Of a DNA stretch of 64,000 bases, positions 26,101 through 35,500 are shown piece after piece (position 1 is the first letter of the stretch; the number at the start of each line of letters is the position of its first letter). Both the position numbers and the translations under genes were made by a program. The notes beneath the pieces are model-generated. The model saw only the letters and a program-made list of their open reading frames with translations, was not told the DNA's origin and searched no databases. Source of the stretch: Pelagicoccus sp. SDUM812003 (lineage in GTDB: Bacteria; Verrucomicrobiota; Verrucomicrobiia; Opitutales; Opitutaceae); the NCBI RefSeq assembly GCF_031127815.1, contig NZ_JARXHY010000004.1, positions 248,001 to 312,000 of the forward strand. Reading direction: 5' to 3'.

Positions 26101-27015
26101 CTACACGAGAGCGATAGCCAGTACTAGGGAAACGATCGACATGACGGTGCTGAGGATGACGATGTTTCGCGCCATGACTCCGTCGTTGTTGAGCATTTCA
26201 GCCAGCACGTAGGAGAAGACGGCGGTGGGGCAGGCCAAAAAGATGACCGCGACCTTTAGGCTGATGGGATCGAGTCCCAAGGCTTTGCCCACGAAGTAGC
26301 CCAGCAGCGGACTAAAGGCCACGTTGATCAGTGAGGCCACCGCCGAGAGGCCGATTTGCCCCTTGAGCTCCTCGAACTTCAAGCCAGCCCCCAGCCCGAT
26401 GAGCGCCAGAGGTAGAGCCAGCTGCCCGACTGCCTCCAAGGAGCGGAAGATCATGACAGGGATGGTGATGTTCGCGAGATTCAGGGCGAACCCGATCACG
26501 CAGGCGAGGATAAGCGGATTGCTGATGCCGTGGCGCCAGATGGCTCGGAGGGGACGCTCTGTTCTCCCTTTCGAGTGTAGTATCAAAAGCGCTACGCCGG
26601 TGACGTTGTACACGAGGATGCAGATGCCGCTGGAGAACATGCCTAGGTCGAGGCCCTCCTGGCCCAGCGCGAAGAAGATCACGGGAAAGCCTACGAAAGC
26701 GAGGTTGCCACGATAGCATCCTTGGATGAACGAGCCAATGGAGTCGCGGGGAACCTTGAGCAGGAAGACGAACAGGTATCCGAGCAGTACGGTTGCCCCG
26801 ATCGCGATGAGCAGCGTATAGAGAATGCCGATACCGGCTTCGGTCTTCAGGTCGATCTCCGCCACCTTGTAGACGAGCAAGGCGGGCAGTCCCCAGAAAT
26901 AGGTGAGGCGATTGAGCTCTTTGAAAAAGCCTTGGGCGAAGAAGCGGGCCTGCGAAAGGGCTTTGCCGAAAGCGATGAGAATTAGAACCGGTACGATGCT
27001 CTCCAATACGACCAT
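26101..27015 (-). CDS. AEC-family transporter (auxin-efflux-carrier type)
   Basis: 304 residues with about 10 membrane segments in the 5+5 arrangement of the AEC family. Recognisable stretches are VPVLILIAFGKALSQARFF, YRGNLAFVGFPVIFFALG, and FLACPTAVFSYVLAEMLNND near the end. Bacterial members move malate, malonate or other organic acids. The nearest metabolic gene for such a substrate is the malic enzyme about 4 kb away, which is weak evidence. It stands alone, with 85 bp to the next gene upstream of its start having no clear promoter. Substrate unknown. Confidence 0.85.
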   Translation of the reverse strand: MVVLESIVPVLILIAFGKALSQARFFAQGFFKELNRLTYFWGLPALLVYKVAEIDLKTEAGIGILYTLLIAIGATVLLGYLFVFLLKVPRDSIGSFIQGCYRGNLAFVGFPVIFFALGQEGLDLGMFSSGICILVYNVTGVALLILHSKGRTERPLRAIWRHGISNPLILACVIGFALNLANITIPVMIFRSLEAVGQLALPLALIGLGAGLKFEELKGQIGLSAVASLINVAFSPLLGYFVGKALGLDPISLKVAVIFLACPTAVFSYVLAEMLNNDGVMARNIVILSTVMSIVSLVLAIALV

Positions 27016-27153
27016 GATAGAGGTGCCCTAGCAGCTCCTTGGCAATCTGGCGAGCAGGCGATGGGAAAACCGCTCCACCGGTAGGGCGAGTCGTCCGGAT
27101 GCGCGCTCGGCCGAGCTCCGGTTCGTATCAAGCCGACGGAAAGCGCGGCGCGG

Positions 27154-27537
27154 TCAATCGGTGAAGACGATCGCCACCGCCTTCACGTTGTAGATGAAGG
27201 TTTCGTTTAGCTGGCTTCGCTCCTCCTCGATTTCGATAATGGCGTCGGCCCCTTGTTCCCGGGCGAGCTGCTGCAGGCGGGGGAGGGCTTCGGCGAAAGC
27301 GGATTTTATGAAGAACGTCTTCTCGAGATGCACGTTCAGGCGAGCGATCTCTTGGTAGTCGCGGCTGGGTAGCTCCTCGCGGAAAACGTCCACTGCAGCG
27401 TCCTTCGGCTTGGCAGGGTAGCTGACCGAGCCGATGGGAAAGACGGAGTTCTGCACGCTGGCGCACCCCGCCAGCGAGAAGAGGAAAAGCAGACAGGCCG
27501 CGCCGATGAGCGTGGAGCGAGGACTATTCGAGAGCAT
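27154..27537 (-). CDS. Small lipoprotein, RcsF/YbjQ-like fold suspected
   Basis: 127 residues with a lipoprotein signal and lipobox LAGC (Cys at about residue 25). The mature part shows the pattern VDVFREELPSRDYQEIARLN followed by a helix and GADAIIEIEEE, seen in small RcsF/YbjQ-like beta-alpha-beta lipoproteins. It should be anchored to a membrane facing the periplasm. Its start overlaps the end of the preceding exported protein gene by 14 bp, so the two are probably made together. No function can be assigned from sequence. Confidence 0.6.
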   Translation of the reverse strand: MLSNSPRSTLIGAACLLFLFSLAGCASVQNSVFPIGSVSYPAKPKDAAVDVFREELPSRDYQEIARLNVHLEKTFFIKSAFAEALPRLQQLAREQGADAIIEIEEERSQLNETFIYNVKAVAIVFTD

Positions 27538-27967
27538 GAACGATCGTTTGAGCGACCTCTTCGTTCCACAGTTTTTGTCCCACCAAGCCGACCATGGTCT
27601 TCTTGGTTTTCACGGTCACTTCGCAGGTTCCGTCGCCCATGTCCACGATGTCGACGAAAAGCTTTTCGCCGCCGGATCCCACTGCCAGACCTACCTTGTT
27701 GGGACGCTTGCCCTCGATTGCCGTCTTGTTGTTTTTCTTGATTTTGCAGCCGATGCTGGCGAGGGCCTCCAAGGCGGCTTCGCGTACCTGATCAGGCGTC
27801 GCGGCGACGGTCACCATGGTGGTGTTGCGCTTGCCGTCTTCTTCGGACTGTTCAGGAGCCTCCTCATCTTCGGCGTTCTTGTTCTTGGCCGAGAGTTCGC
27901 TGGTGGAAAAGCAGAGGGTGAGGAGGAGGGAGAGAGCGAGAAGAAACGACGTTTTCATCTTTGTCAT
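27524..27967 (-). CDS. Small exported protein of unknown function
   Basis: 147 residues with a signal peptide (FLLALSLLLTLCFSTSELSA; cleavage near residue 27), an acidic low-complexity linker (NAEDEEAPEQSEEDGK), then a compact alpha/beta domain (ATPDQVREAALEALASIGCK through VDIVDMGDGTCEVTVKTKK). This pattern occurs in small periplasmic proteins of the DUF3568/DUF4410 style, but I cannot name a family with confidence. It overlaps the lipoprotein gene by 14 bp. The alternative start MKTSFLL, three codons later, would fit the signal peptide equally well. Confidence 0.6.
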   Translation of the reverse strand: MTKMKTSFLLALSLLLTLCFSTSELSAKNKNAEDEEAPEQSEEDGKRNTTMVTVAATPDQVREAALEALASIGCKIKKNNKTAIEGKRPNKVGLAVGSGGEKLFVDIVDMGDGTCEVTVKTKKTMVGLVGQKLWNEEVAQTIVHALE

Positions 27968-28090
27968 GGGGTTGAAGGAAACGCGTTCTCCGACCTGGAA
28001 AACGCGTGTATCGAGAATCTGAATAATCCGCAGCAGATATCAAGCACATAGATGGGGACGCGCGCATTGGCTGCCGGGGTATTGGGAGAC

Positions 28091-28124
28091 AAAAAGGAAG
28101 GCTGCCGCAACTGGACAGCCTTCC
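28091..28124 (-). terminator. Rho-independent terminator of the cytochrome c gene
   Basis: Nine-base perfect arms GGAAGGCTG (28096-28104) and CAGCCTTCC (28116-28124), followed on the - strand by TTTTTGTC. It lies 26 bp beyond the cytochrome c stop codon, in the correct orientation to end that transcript. Confidence 0.85.
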
Positions 28125-28150
28125 CGGAAAGCGATGCGATCGACCGGCCG

Positions 28151-28621
28151 TTAGCTGTTCTTTTTCAAGGACATCAGGTATTTGGTGACGGCGATGGCGT
28201 CATCCTGGTCGAGACGAATCGTAGGCATCGGAGGCAAGGTGGGACCGAGACCATGAGGACGTTCCCCGGTCATGAGAAAGGTTATCATCGAGGCTTCGTC
28301 GTAGTGCGGCGGCAGTCCGGCTAAGTTGGGAGCGAGCGGCGCCCATGGCATGGGTACGGTCGCTACGAAAGCGAGCGGCGAGCCGGTCAAGTCCTTCCCT
28401 TCCAGGAACTGCCCATCCGGTCCGCGGGGCGAATGGCAATCGATGCACATCGCTACGCTGTGGACAAGATAGCGTCCTCTTTCGACTTGTTCGCTTTGGG
28501 ATGAGGACGAGGTTTTGCTAGTGGGCGCGCTCTCTGAGTAGAGCGGATTGATTGAAGCCCACGCGAGGAGAAGCAGCGTAAACGCAGCTGGGCGCGACAG
28601 GAGACAAGTTTTGGTTTTCAT
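28151..28621 (-). CDS. Exported class I c-type cytochrome (mono-haem)
   Basis: 156 residues with a signal peptide (FTLLLLAWASINPLYS). One haem-binding motif CIDCH is present (VHSVAMCIDCHSPRGPDG). A likely distal methionine lies in TLPPMPTIRLDQDDAIAV, and the C-terminal helix ends the fold (TKYLMSLKK). The short mature domain of about 100 residues between haem motif and C-terminus is usual for small periplasmic electron carriers. No oxidoreductase partner is encoded nearby, so its redox partner is unknown. It is a single-gene unit ended by a strong hairpin at 28091-28124. Confidence 0.85.
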   Translation of the reverse strand: MKTKTCLLSRPAAFTLLLLAWASINPLYSESAPTSKTSSSSQSEQVERGRYLVHSVAMCIDCHSPRGPDGQFLEGKDLTGSPLAFVATVPMPWAPLAPNLAGLPPHYDEASMITFLMTGERPHGLGPTLPPMPTIRLDQDDAIAVTKYLMSLKKNS

Positions 28622-28675
28622 GGTGTTGAACGTTTTCTGAACAGGAAAGCATTGTGTAATTGTAAACGAACTACG

Positions 28676-29962
28676 CTAGCCAGCGAAGCAAGGCGTCTGT
28701 TCGGTCTGCGTTGCCAGACTCTCGAGAAGGGATACGACGGGCGATTGCTCGCTTTCCGATCGTATCGCCTTGCCGAGCCGTTTCGCGTTTCGGGAGAAGC
28801 TTGGTTCGTCGATCAGTCTACGAATGGCGTATTCGATTTCGGATACGCTTGATCCAGCCTCGAGTTTGAGCCCGGCTCCGCGCTCCACGACGCGAATAGC
28901 GTTGTTGTTTTGATCCCGACCATGCGGGATGATGAGCAAAGGCAGGCCGAAACTGAGGGCTCTCATCACCGTGCCATGGCCACCATGCGTGATCACAAGC
29001 GCCGCCTCCTTCATCACTGCGTCGTGGGAAACGCTTTTGACGAAATGGGCGTTTTTGGTGGATCGGAGGGATCCGGGCTCGATTTGTCCCAGAGTCACCA
29101 AGGCTCGGATGGAGAGAAGGGAGCAGGCGTCCACCACCTTTTGCAGCGCCGCGGCGTGGTTTTGAAAGGTCGTGCTGAAGCCGACCAAGGCCAATGGCCG
29201 CTGGTCTTTTTTCGTCCAAGGCGATCTCCAGCTACGCGTCCCGCCCAGCTCGTCCAGCTGCGGGCCCACGTAGCGCAGCTTTTCAGGCAGAGCGTCGACG
29301 GGGAAGTCGAAGGCTTCGCTTGTGCCGACCAGAAAAAGAGCCACGGAGTTGATCTGGTCGGTGACGTGGTCTAGCGGGGCGAGCCCTAGTCGAAGTCGAG
29401 TCGCGTTGTAGGATGAGAGTCCGGTATCGAACAAGGCGATGGTTCCGGCCTTGACGGCCAGGTGCAGAGCTCGGTCTTCGTCCGTCTTGGCGGGTGGCAG
29501 CCCCGGTCCGAAGGCCGGCATGCCGGGAAAGGGATAGAAGCAGAGGTTCGCCGAGAAGACGGCTGTCCGTTGATCACGACTCTCGCAGGCGGCCATCACG
29601 CCGAGCAGCATTTCGCTGGTCACGACCAGGTCCGCTGGTTCGCGATCCAGCTCCTCCAGCAGGTCTTGGGCGTAGTCGCCCGCCGGAGCGACCATGATCT
29701 TGTCCATCAGCCTTTGAATGCCTTCCTGTGGCGAGTTCGCTTCCCAGTCCTTCACTGGACAGGACGCGGGCGAGCCATCGGGGCGATTCGGGGCCCGCCG
29801 CCAGGGCATGAAGGCGATTCTGCGGTGCTCTAGGGTCGCTTTGCGGGCGCTTTCGTCGCACATGAAGCGGACGAGGTGTCCGCGGTCAGCTAGCTTACGA
29901 GCGACGGTCAGGGTGGGAGCGACGTTTCCGCCTCCCTCCCAGGTCGTGAAGAGGAAACGCAT
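28676..29962 (-). CDS. GT1-family glycosyltransferase (UGT/macrolide glycosyltransferase type)
   Basis: 428 residues from ATG at 29962, chosen because AAGGG lies seven bases upstream; an ATG at 29992 is also possible. The N-terminal acceptor domain starts MRFLFTTWEGGGNVAPTL (glycine-rich loop). The C-terminal nucleotide-sugar domain has THGGHGTVMRALSFGLPLLI, then PHGRDQNNNA, the HGG...PxxxDQ signature of GT1 enzymes. These transfer a sugar to a small lipophilic or phenolic acceptor. The divergent-looking C-terminal QTEQTPCFAG tail has no assigned role. It lies 68 bp downstream of a TetR-type repressor gene on the same strand and is probably controlled by it. Confidence 0.85.
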   Translation of the reverse strand: MRFLFTTWEGGGNVAPTLTVARKLADRGHLVRFMCDESARKATLEHRRIAFMPWRRAPNRPDGSPASCPVKDWEANSPQEGIQRLMDKIMVAPAGDYAQDLLEELDREPADLVVTSEMLLGVMAACESRDQRTAVFSANLCFYPFPGMPAFGPGLPPAKTDEDRALHLAVKAGTIALFDTGLSSYNATRLRLGLAPLDHVTDQINSVALFLVGTSEAFDFPVDALPEKLRYVGPQLDELGGTRSWRSPWTKKDQRPLALVGFSTTFQNHAAALQKVVDACSLLSIRALVTLGQIEPGSLRSTKNAHFVKSVSHDAVMKEAALVITHGGHGTVMRALSFGLPLLIIPHGRDQNNNAIRVVERGAGLKLEAGSSVSEIEYAIRRLIDEPSFSRNAKRLGKAIRSESEQSPVVSLLESLATQTEQTPCFAG

Positions 29963-30030
29963 CGGTTTCCCTTGAGTTGCGGTTGTATTCATACATTTGG
30001 CACAAGAAAAAGACGTTCGCTCGCCCGCGT

Positions 30031-30639
30031 TCAGCTGTGTTCCAGAGCGGCATGGATCAGGGTGCGGCACACGTTCTTAAACTCGGAAACTGGTCGCTTC
30101 ATGTCGCGTCTGAGCAATTTCCAAACGTAGAGGTCGGTGGCGACGACGAGCGCATCCAGGCGCTTGCGGCGTTTCGCGGGGCTGGCATGGGTCAGCTCAT
30201 TGGTGAAAACGGATTCCAGCCACTCGCGATGGCCATGTCTCCCTTTTTCAACTACAGGTTGGATCGCTTCGTGACGGTCCTCCTGATTGAGGAAGCGAAG
30301 AATCAAGTCGCCCACCGATTCATAGTCGTCAGCCAGGGCTTTGACGGTGAAATCCACGTCGCCCTGCCGCACTGGCCGACGCACCGCGATCTCGTCGCCC
30401 AGCTGCTTGATCGCCGCTTCCAAAAGCCCGGTCTTCCCTCCGAAGCGGCGAATCACCGTTTGAACCGTGACGTTGGCGTCCTGGGCTACGGAGTCCAAGG
30501 TGATATCCTCGTACCACTGGTCGCCAAGGCGTTTCAGGAAAGAGGTGACGATCGTTCGAGCGGTCTCGGCGCTGGCCCGAGCCCGCGCTCGCTGGCGGTA
30601 GCTCCGCTGCTTCTGCTTTTTCTCCACCTCTTCTTTCAT
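30031..30639 (-). CDS. TetR-family transcriptional regulator
   Basis: 202 residues. The N-terminal helix-turn-helix is clear: ARTIVTSFLKRLGDQWYEDI then TLDSVAQDANVTVQTVIRRF, and GGKTGLLEAAI. A helical ligand-binding domain follows. The basic N-terminus (KKQKQRSYRQRARAR) is longer than usual. It precedes the glycosyltransferase gene on the same strand. Two 17-bp near-identical inverted repeats (30639-30655 and 30681-30697) lie at and upstream of its start codon, so autorepression is likely, together with control of the glycosyltransferase. Ligand unknown. Confidence 0.85.
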   Translation of the reverse strand: MKEEVEKKQKQRSYRQRARARASAETARTIVTSFLKRLGDQWYEDITLDSVAQDANVTVQTVIRRFGGKTGLLEAAIKQLGDEIAVRRPVRQGDVDFTVKALADDYESVGDLILRFLNQEDRHEAIQPVVEKGRHGHREWLESVFTNELTHASPAKRRKRLDALVVATDLYVWKLLRRDMKRPVSEFKNVCRTLIHAALEHS

Positions 30640-30655
30640 GTTAGTACGAGTAACA
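30639..30655. promoter_or_regulatory. TetR operator candidate O1 (overlaps the start codon)
   Basis: TGTTAGTACGAGTAACA: arms TGTTA and TAACA around seven bases. Its first base is the A of the tetR start codon read on the - strand. A second copy, differing in two central positions, lies 42 bp upstream. Confidence 0.65.
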
Positions 30656-30680
30656 TCAAAGGCGCCTTCGTCAAACTTTA

Positions 30681-30697
30681 TGTTAGTAGGATTAACA
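30681..30697. promoter_or_regulatory. TetR operator candidate O2
   Basis: TGTTAGTAGGATTAACA, the same arms as O1. Start-to-start spacing of 42 bp is about four helical turns, so two dimers could sit on the same face of the DNA and block the tetR promoter between them. Confidence 0.65.
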
Positions 30698-30861
30698 CGA
30701 AAGTGCTTTGACCTAGTGAAAGCCCCGAGGAGCGGGGACTGAGCATTGGAGCGTGGCGGGGGCGGTTTTTCGTGGAAGCGTCGGGTGGCGGGTGGCGTTT
30801 CGCGTGCGATATAGCAATGGAACAGGCTTGCTTTGAGCGGTGGCGCTTTTTCTATCGTGGA

Positions 30862-32556
30862 ATGCCTGAGTCCGAGTCGAAGCGCCCTCTATACATTCCC
30901 TACGCGGGACCCGTTCTGCTTGAAGTCCCCTTGCTCAACAAGGGAAGCGCCTTCACTGAGCGGGAGCGTCGGGAGTTTAATCTGGAAGGATTGCTGCCGC
31001 ACAGCATTGAGACGATCGAGGAGCAACGGGATCGCTCCTACCTGCAGTTCAGTCAGCTGACCTCGCGCATGGAGAAGCACATCTACTTGCGCGGCATTCA
31101 GGATACCAACGAAACGCTCTACTACTCCCTGCTCACTCACTACCTGGTGGAGATGTTGCCTTTGATCTATACGCCGACGGTAGGCGAGGCTTGCCAGCGC
31201 TTTTCGGAGATCTACCGGCGCAAGCGAGGCTTGTTCATTCGCTACGAGGATCGGGATCGTATCGATCGCATTCTGCGCAACGCGACGCGCAAGCGAGTGA
31301 GCGTGATCGTAGTGACGGATGGGGAACGCATTCTCGGCTTGGGCGATCAGGGCATCGGAGGTATGGGGATACCGATCGGAAAACTCGCGATCTATTCCGC
31401 CTGCGGGGGTATCAGCCCAGCCAATACGTTGCCCATCACGCTCGACGTGGGTTGCGACAACGAGGAGCTGATCAACTATCCCATGTACATGGGAAAACGC
31501 TCGCCGCGGGTGCGAGGCGAGGCGTATTTCGATTTTGTAGACAAGTTCATCAAAGCGGTGAAGGACCTCTGGCCGGACGTCCTGCTGCAGTTCGAGGACT
31601 TCGCCCAGCCCAACGCCATGCCGTTGTTGAAGCGCTACCAAGACGAGCTGTGCTGCTTCAACGATGACATCCAGGGGACGGCTGCGGTAGCGGTTGGCAC
31701 CATGTTGGCGGCTGTGGCCCGAAAGGGCGAGAGCCTGGCGGAGCAACGTATTTGTTTCGTGGGCGCGGGATCGGCCGGCTGCGGGATAGCGGAGCATCTG
31801 GTCGCTCACCTTCGGTCCGAAGGCTTGTCCGAGGCGGAAGCCAAGGGGCGTATCTTCATGGTGGACAAGGATGGACTGCTCACCTCCGACATGAAGGGGC
31901 TGCGGGACTTTCAGGAGGAGTTGGCGCAGCCAAGCTCGCAAGTGGATTCCTGGCGTGACGAGAAGGGCCAGGTGCCGTTGATCAATGTGATCAAGCAGGC
32001 GCGTCCGACCATACTGGTAGGCGTCTCCGGCCAGTTCGGTCTCTTCAAGGAGAACCAGATTCGTTTGATGGCTAGCCAGATCGAACGGCCCATCATTCTT
32101 CCGCTCTCCAATCCGACCAGCCTTGCGGAGGCGACCCCGCAGGATGTGATCGCCTGGACGGAAGGCCGCGGCATCGTGGCGACTGGAAGCCCCTTCGATC
32201 CGGTTAACTACAAGGGCAAGGTGCATCAGATCTCTCAGTGCAACAACAGCTACATCTTTCCCGGCATCGGGCTAGGGGTGCTGGCCAGCAAGGCGCGTCG
32301 GGTGACGGAGGGCATGCTCATCGCGGCCAGCCGTACCCTAGCGGATAGTTCGCCGCATCAGAGCAACGTCGGAGCCCCTTTGCTTCCTGCTCTGGAAGAG
32401 CTGCGCGAGCTCAGCCGCCTCATCGCTCGTCGCGTTGCCCGGCAGGCCATGGAGGACGGAGTGGCCACCGATCTGACGGAGCTGGCCTTGGAAAAGGCCA
32501 TAGACAAGGTGTATTGGGAGCCGAAATACAGGCGCTACGAACGGACCTCGCTGTAG
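30862..32556 (+). CDS. maeA: NAD-dependent malic enzyme
   Basis: 564 residues from ATG at 30862 ([20 protein letters not shown]), almost exactly the length of E. coli MaeA (565). Highly conserved stretches include ERLLGLGDQG-type [53 protein letters not shown], and the dinucleotide site [12 protein letters not shown]. The enzyme decarboxylates malate to pyruvate with reduction of NAD. An ATG at 30772 would add 30 residues with no counterpart in MaeA and is rejected. It is divergent from tetR (223 bp gap) and convergent with the protease gene, 37 bp apart, with only a weak 5-bp hairpin between. Confidence 0.95.
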   Translation: MPESESKRPLYIPYAGPVLLEVPLLNKGSAFTERERREFNLEGLLPHSIETIEEQRDRSYLQFSQLTSRMEKHIYLRGIQDTNETLYYSLLTHYLVEMLPLIYTPTVGEACQRFSEIYRRKRGLFIRYEDRDRIDRILRNATRKRVSVIVVTDGERILGLGDQGIGGMGIPIGKLAIYSACGGISPANTLPITLDVGCDNEELINYPMYMGKRSPRVRGEAYFDFVDKFIKAVKDLWPDVLLQFEDFAQPNAMPLLKRYQDELCCFNDDIQGTAAVAVGTMLAAVARKGESLAEQRICFVGAGSAGCGIAEHLVAHLRSEGLSEAEAKGRIFMVDKDGLLTSDMKGLRDFQEELAQPSSQVDSWRDEKGQVPLINVIKQARPTILVGVSGQFGLFKENQIRLMASQIERPIILPLSNPTSLAEATPQDVIAWTEGRGIVATGSPFDPVNYKGKVHQISQCNNSYIFPGIGLGVLASKARRVTEGMLIAASRTLADSSPHQSNVGAPLLPALEELRELSRLIARRVARQAMEDGVATDLTELALEKAIDKVYWEPKYRRYERTSL

Positions 32557-32593
32557 GTTCCGAATCGAACCAGAGCTTTGTCAGGAACAGGTC

Positions 32594-35500
32594 CTACTCC
32601 GTTGGGCCGGTTTGGAGAGGAGTTTCTTCCAAATAGATGCTCGGCGTATCGGCGGTACCGTTTCTTACGAGTCTCCAGCGAAAGAACTGGCCGGTGGAGC
32701 TCGAATTTCCCGATACGATCTCGGCTCGATACGAGAGGTAGTTTTCCGTGGAATCTTGGAGGGTAAGGGTGGGGCGCGTCAGATTCCACTCGACCAAATC
32801 CAAGCTGCTTTCGAAGACCATGGAGGATGCGCTGCTACGGGCGAGCTGGTAGTCCAGGGTGGCTTTCGCTTCGCCGCTTGGGGAAAGCGTGACTTGGAAC
32901 GCGGGAATGGGATCGCTGCGGAGCGGATGGAGGTTGAAGGTGTATTCCAGCCAGTTGGGGATAGAATCGTTGTCTAGGTCTTCCTGTTGCCCGAGGTGGG
33001 AGGAGGGAGCAAGGATGTGTTGAGAACCGAGATCGCTTCGCCACTGCTCGTACGAATAGGCAGCGAGAGGGGAGATGATCAAGCGATCGATGGCTTGGTA
33101 AGCGCTGGAGGGTTCACCCGCCGGCTCATCGTTGCTTTCCTTGACCCGTATATTGAAGGCGCGAGACTCGCCGGCCGCGATGTAGCCCAGCGGACGGAAA
33201 GTCCAGTCTGCGGCCCTTTCGACTTCGTCGAGTTCGAACCCATCTCCTTTGATGTAGTATCCCGCGATCGCGGGGCCGTCGATTTCGATCCTAAGGCCGC
33301 TCTCCTGTCCGTTTCCGATTTCACCGGAGCGGAGGCAGCTCGGCCCCGCGACGCTTTGAGATTCGTCGATGCCCCACAAGGCATGGCCCCATGTGCCAAG
33401 GCGAACTCCGGGGAAATCGATGGCTAGGTCGAAAGGAAGCTTCAGCAAGGAAACGGTAGCGACTTCGCTGTAGGTTTCGCCCCCGGCGCTTTCTATTGCG
33501 ATGGCTTGATAGCGTCCCAGGTCGTCGAGGGAAAGGTCTTCGATCGATAGGAAACCGTCTTCTCCGCCGGCGATTTTTCGACCATTCTTTTCCCACCGAT
33601 AGGATAGGGGATTGATCGGGCTCAGGGCCTCGGCCCGCAGTGAAATGCTGTCGCCAAGAAAGGTGGCGTGGCTCATTGGCTGCTGCTCGAAACGCACGCG
33701 ATCGTCGAGAGCGACCTTATCGATGAGCACGCGAGCGTTCGGGTTGTCGTTCGATGGGATAAAGACGTAGCAATCATCCAGATCGGAGGAGATCGAGACT
33801 TCGGTCCACTCTGTTGGAGGAGGAAAACTGCTTGTCATTCCTCGGCCAATGGATACGGAGAACTCGTCGTTCGGATCGAAGCCGACGGTCTTCATCCAAA
33901 GGCTTTTCGCATTGTATGAGAACTGGAACGGAGCCTGTTCATCGGAAAACGGTCCAGCGATGGAAAGAGACGAGCCGCCATGGACGAAATCCTGGTAGTC
34001 GTAGCGGCTGCCGCTGGTCAGACCGTAGAGGGAGTAGATGGGGGCATCGAGAACGGCGCTGTAGGATTCGATGAAGGCGACGCTCATGGGGGCGGACTCC
34101 ACGGTAGCTCCGACGGCGTCCGTGACGGTGCAGGTGTACTCGCCTTCCTGGTTCTTGTTGGGAGCTGTGGAAAACAGTCTGTGGATACCAGAGCTTTGGT
34201 TTGACTCGGTTAAAATGAGTTCACCGTTTCGGTACCACTCGAGAGAGAGCGGCTCGATACCGCCGACCGCGATGAATGGCGGTTCGTTGTTATCGAAGCT
34301 TTCAATTTGAACGCCGTAGAACTCGGCTTGACTGGTGATGATGGGATCGCTTTGGGTCCAAATGCCGTAGAGCTTTGACCAACCTGTATTCGACCCGCCG
34401 GAAAGGGATAGAGTGATGGTGTTGCTGTCGCTAGAAAGTGAATACGCGGAAAGGCCTCTTTCACTGTGGTCGCCGAGAGCGTAGGCTTTTCCGTCTATCG
34501 TGATGGAGGCGTCGCCGAGGTTGCCTTGGTAGTCCAAAACCAGCACTCCGGGTCCGCTCGCTTGAGCGGCGAGGGAGACGCTTTGGCCGTTTTCCAGACG
34601 CGCTTGGAAGTAGGGATGGCCGGTTTCCGGGTCGGTCTGGCTGGAGTCTATGAACTCGCTCCCTTCGATGGCGAAGTCGACGTTTGAGCCGATACCGTGA
34701 GCCAGCGACGGTATTCCCTCTAGCTGTGCTTTCTGGGTCTGAGCGGAGCCGAAGGAGTTGCTGCCCCGTAGATGGTAGGATGCGATATCGCTCTCGGAGA
34801 ACTCCTCGATCACGAGCTGACGTTGATTCGCTCCCGGGATTTCCTGGTCATCCTTGAACCACTGTAGAGCAAGCTCGGGGCCGGTGATTTCCGCTTTGAG
34901 GCATACTCTGCTCCCAAGGGCCGGCAGGTCGTGAGCGATCTCATGTAGGATCGCAGGTCGCTTCGTGGGTAGGTATTGATCTACCCATGCGGTCACGGGG
35001 CCGGAGGTGGAATGAAGGGTGAAAACGGTGGCTTGAGAAAGCTCTCCTGAGGAAAAGAGAAACTCTTGCCATTGGCCGGTTCCCACCAGGGTTTTCGAAA
35101 AGAGCTCTCCTCGAGAAACCACGAGACGAGTGCCCAGGTCGCTCTTCCAAAAGAAGCTAACGTTGGTATTGGGAGGCGTTCCCATGACGTGGAATTCGCT
35201 AGCTTGAGGCGCGAGCCCATCGTGAGTGATCTCTAGAGCGTCGATGCCATCGCGAGTGACCGTGGATTGGCTGCGAACGTCTATCCTTCCTATTGTGTAG
35301 TCATTGGTCGAATACACAACATACCGGTTCGCGTCGATCGCCTCATTCAGGGACGAGAGTACGTGCAAGGTCGTTTCATGGCTGGTGATGGTGCCGAATC
35401 GATTGCTGATTTCCGCGAAATAGGTTCCGGAGTCTTCGATCTTGGGAGCGCGTATTGGGAGGAGGTTGCCAAGTTCGCTTTTGGGGAGCTCCACTCCATC

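Noticed and set aside
30889-32226. 445-codon open frame opposite the malic enzyme
   Set aside because: The + strand encodes MaeA with near full-length similarity. The antisense frame has no family features.
32557-32593. GTTCC ... GGAAC hairpin between maeA and the protease gene
   Set aside because: Only five pairs with a 22-nt loop and no T-run.
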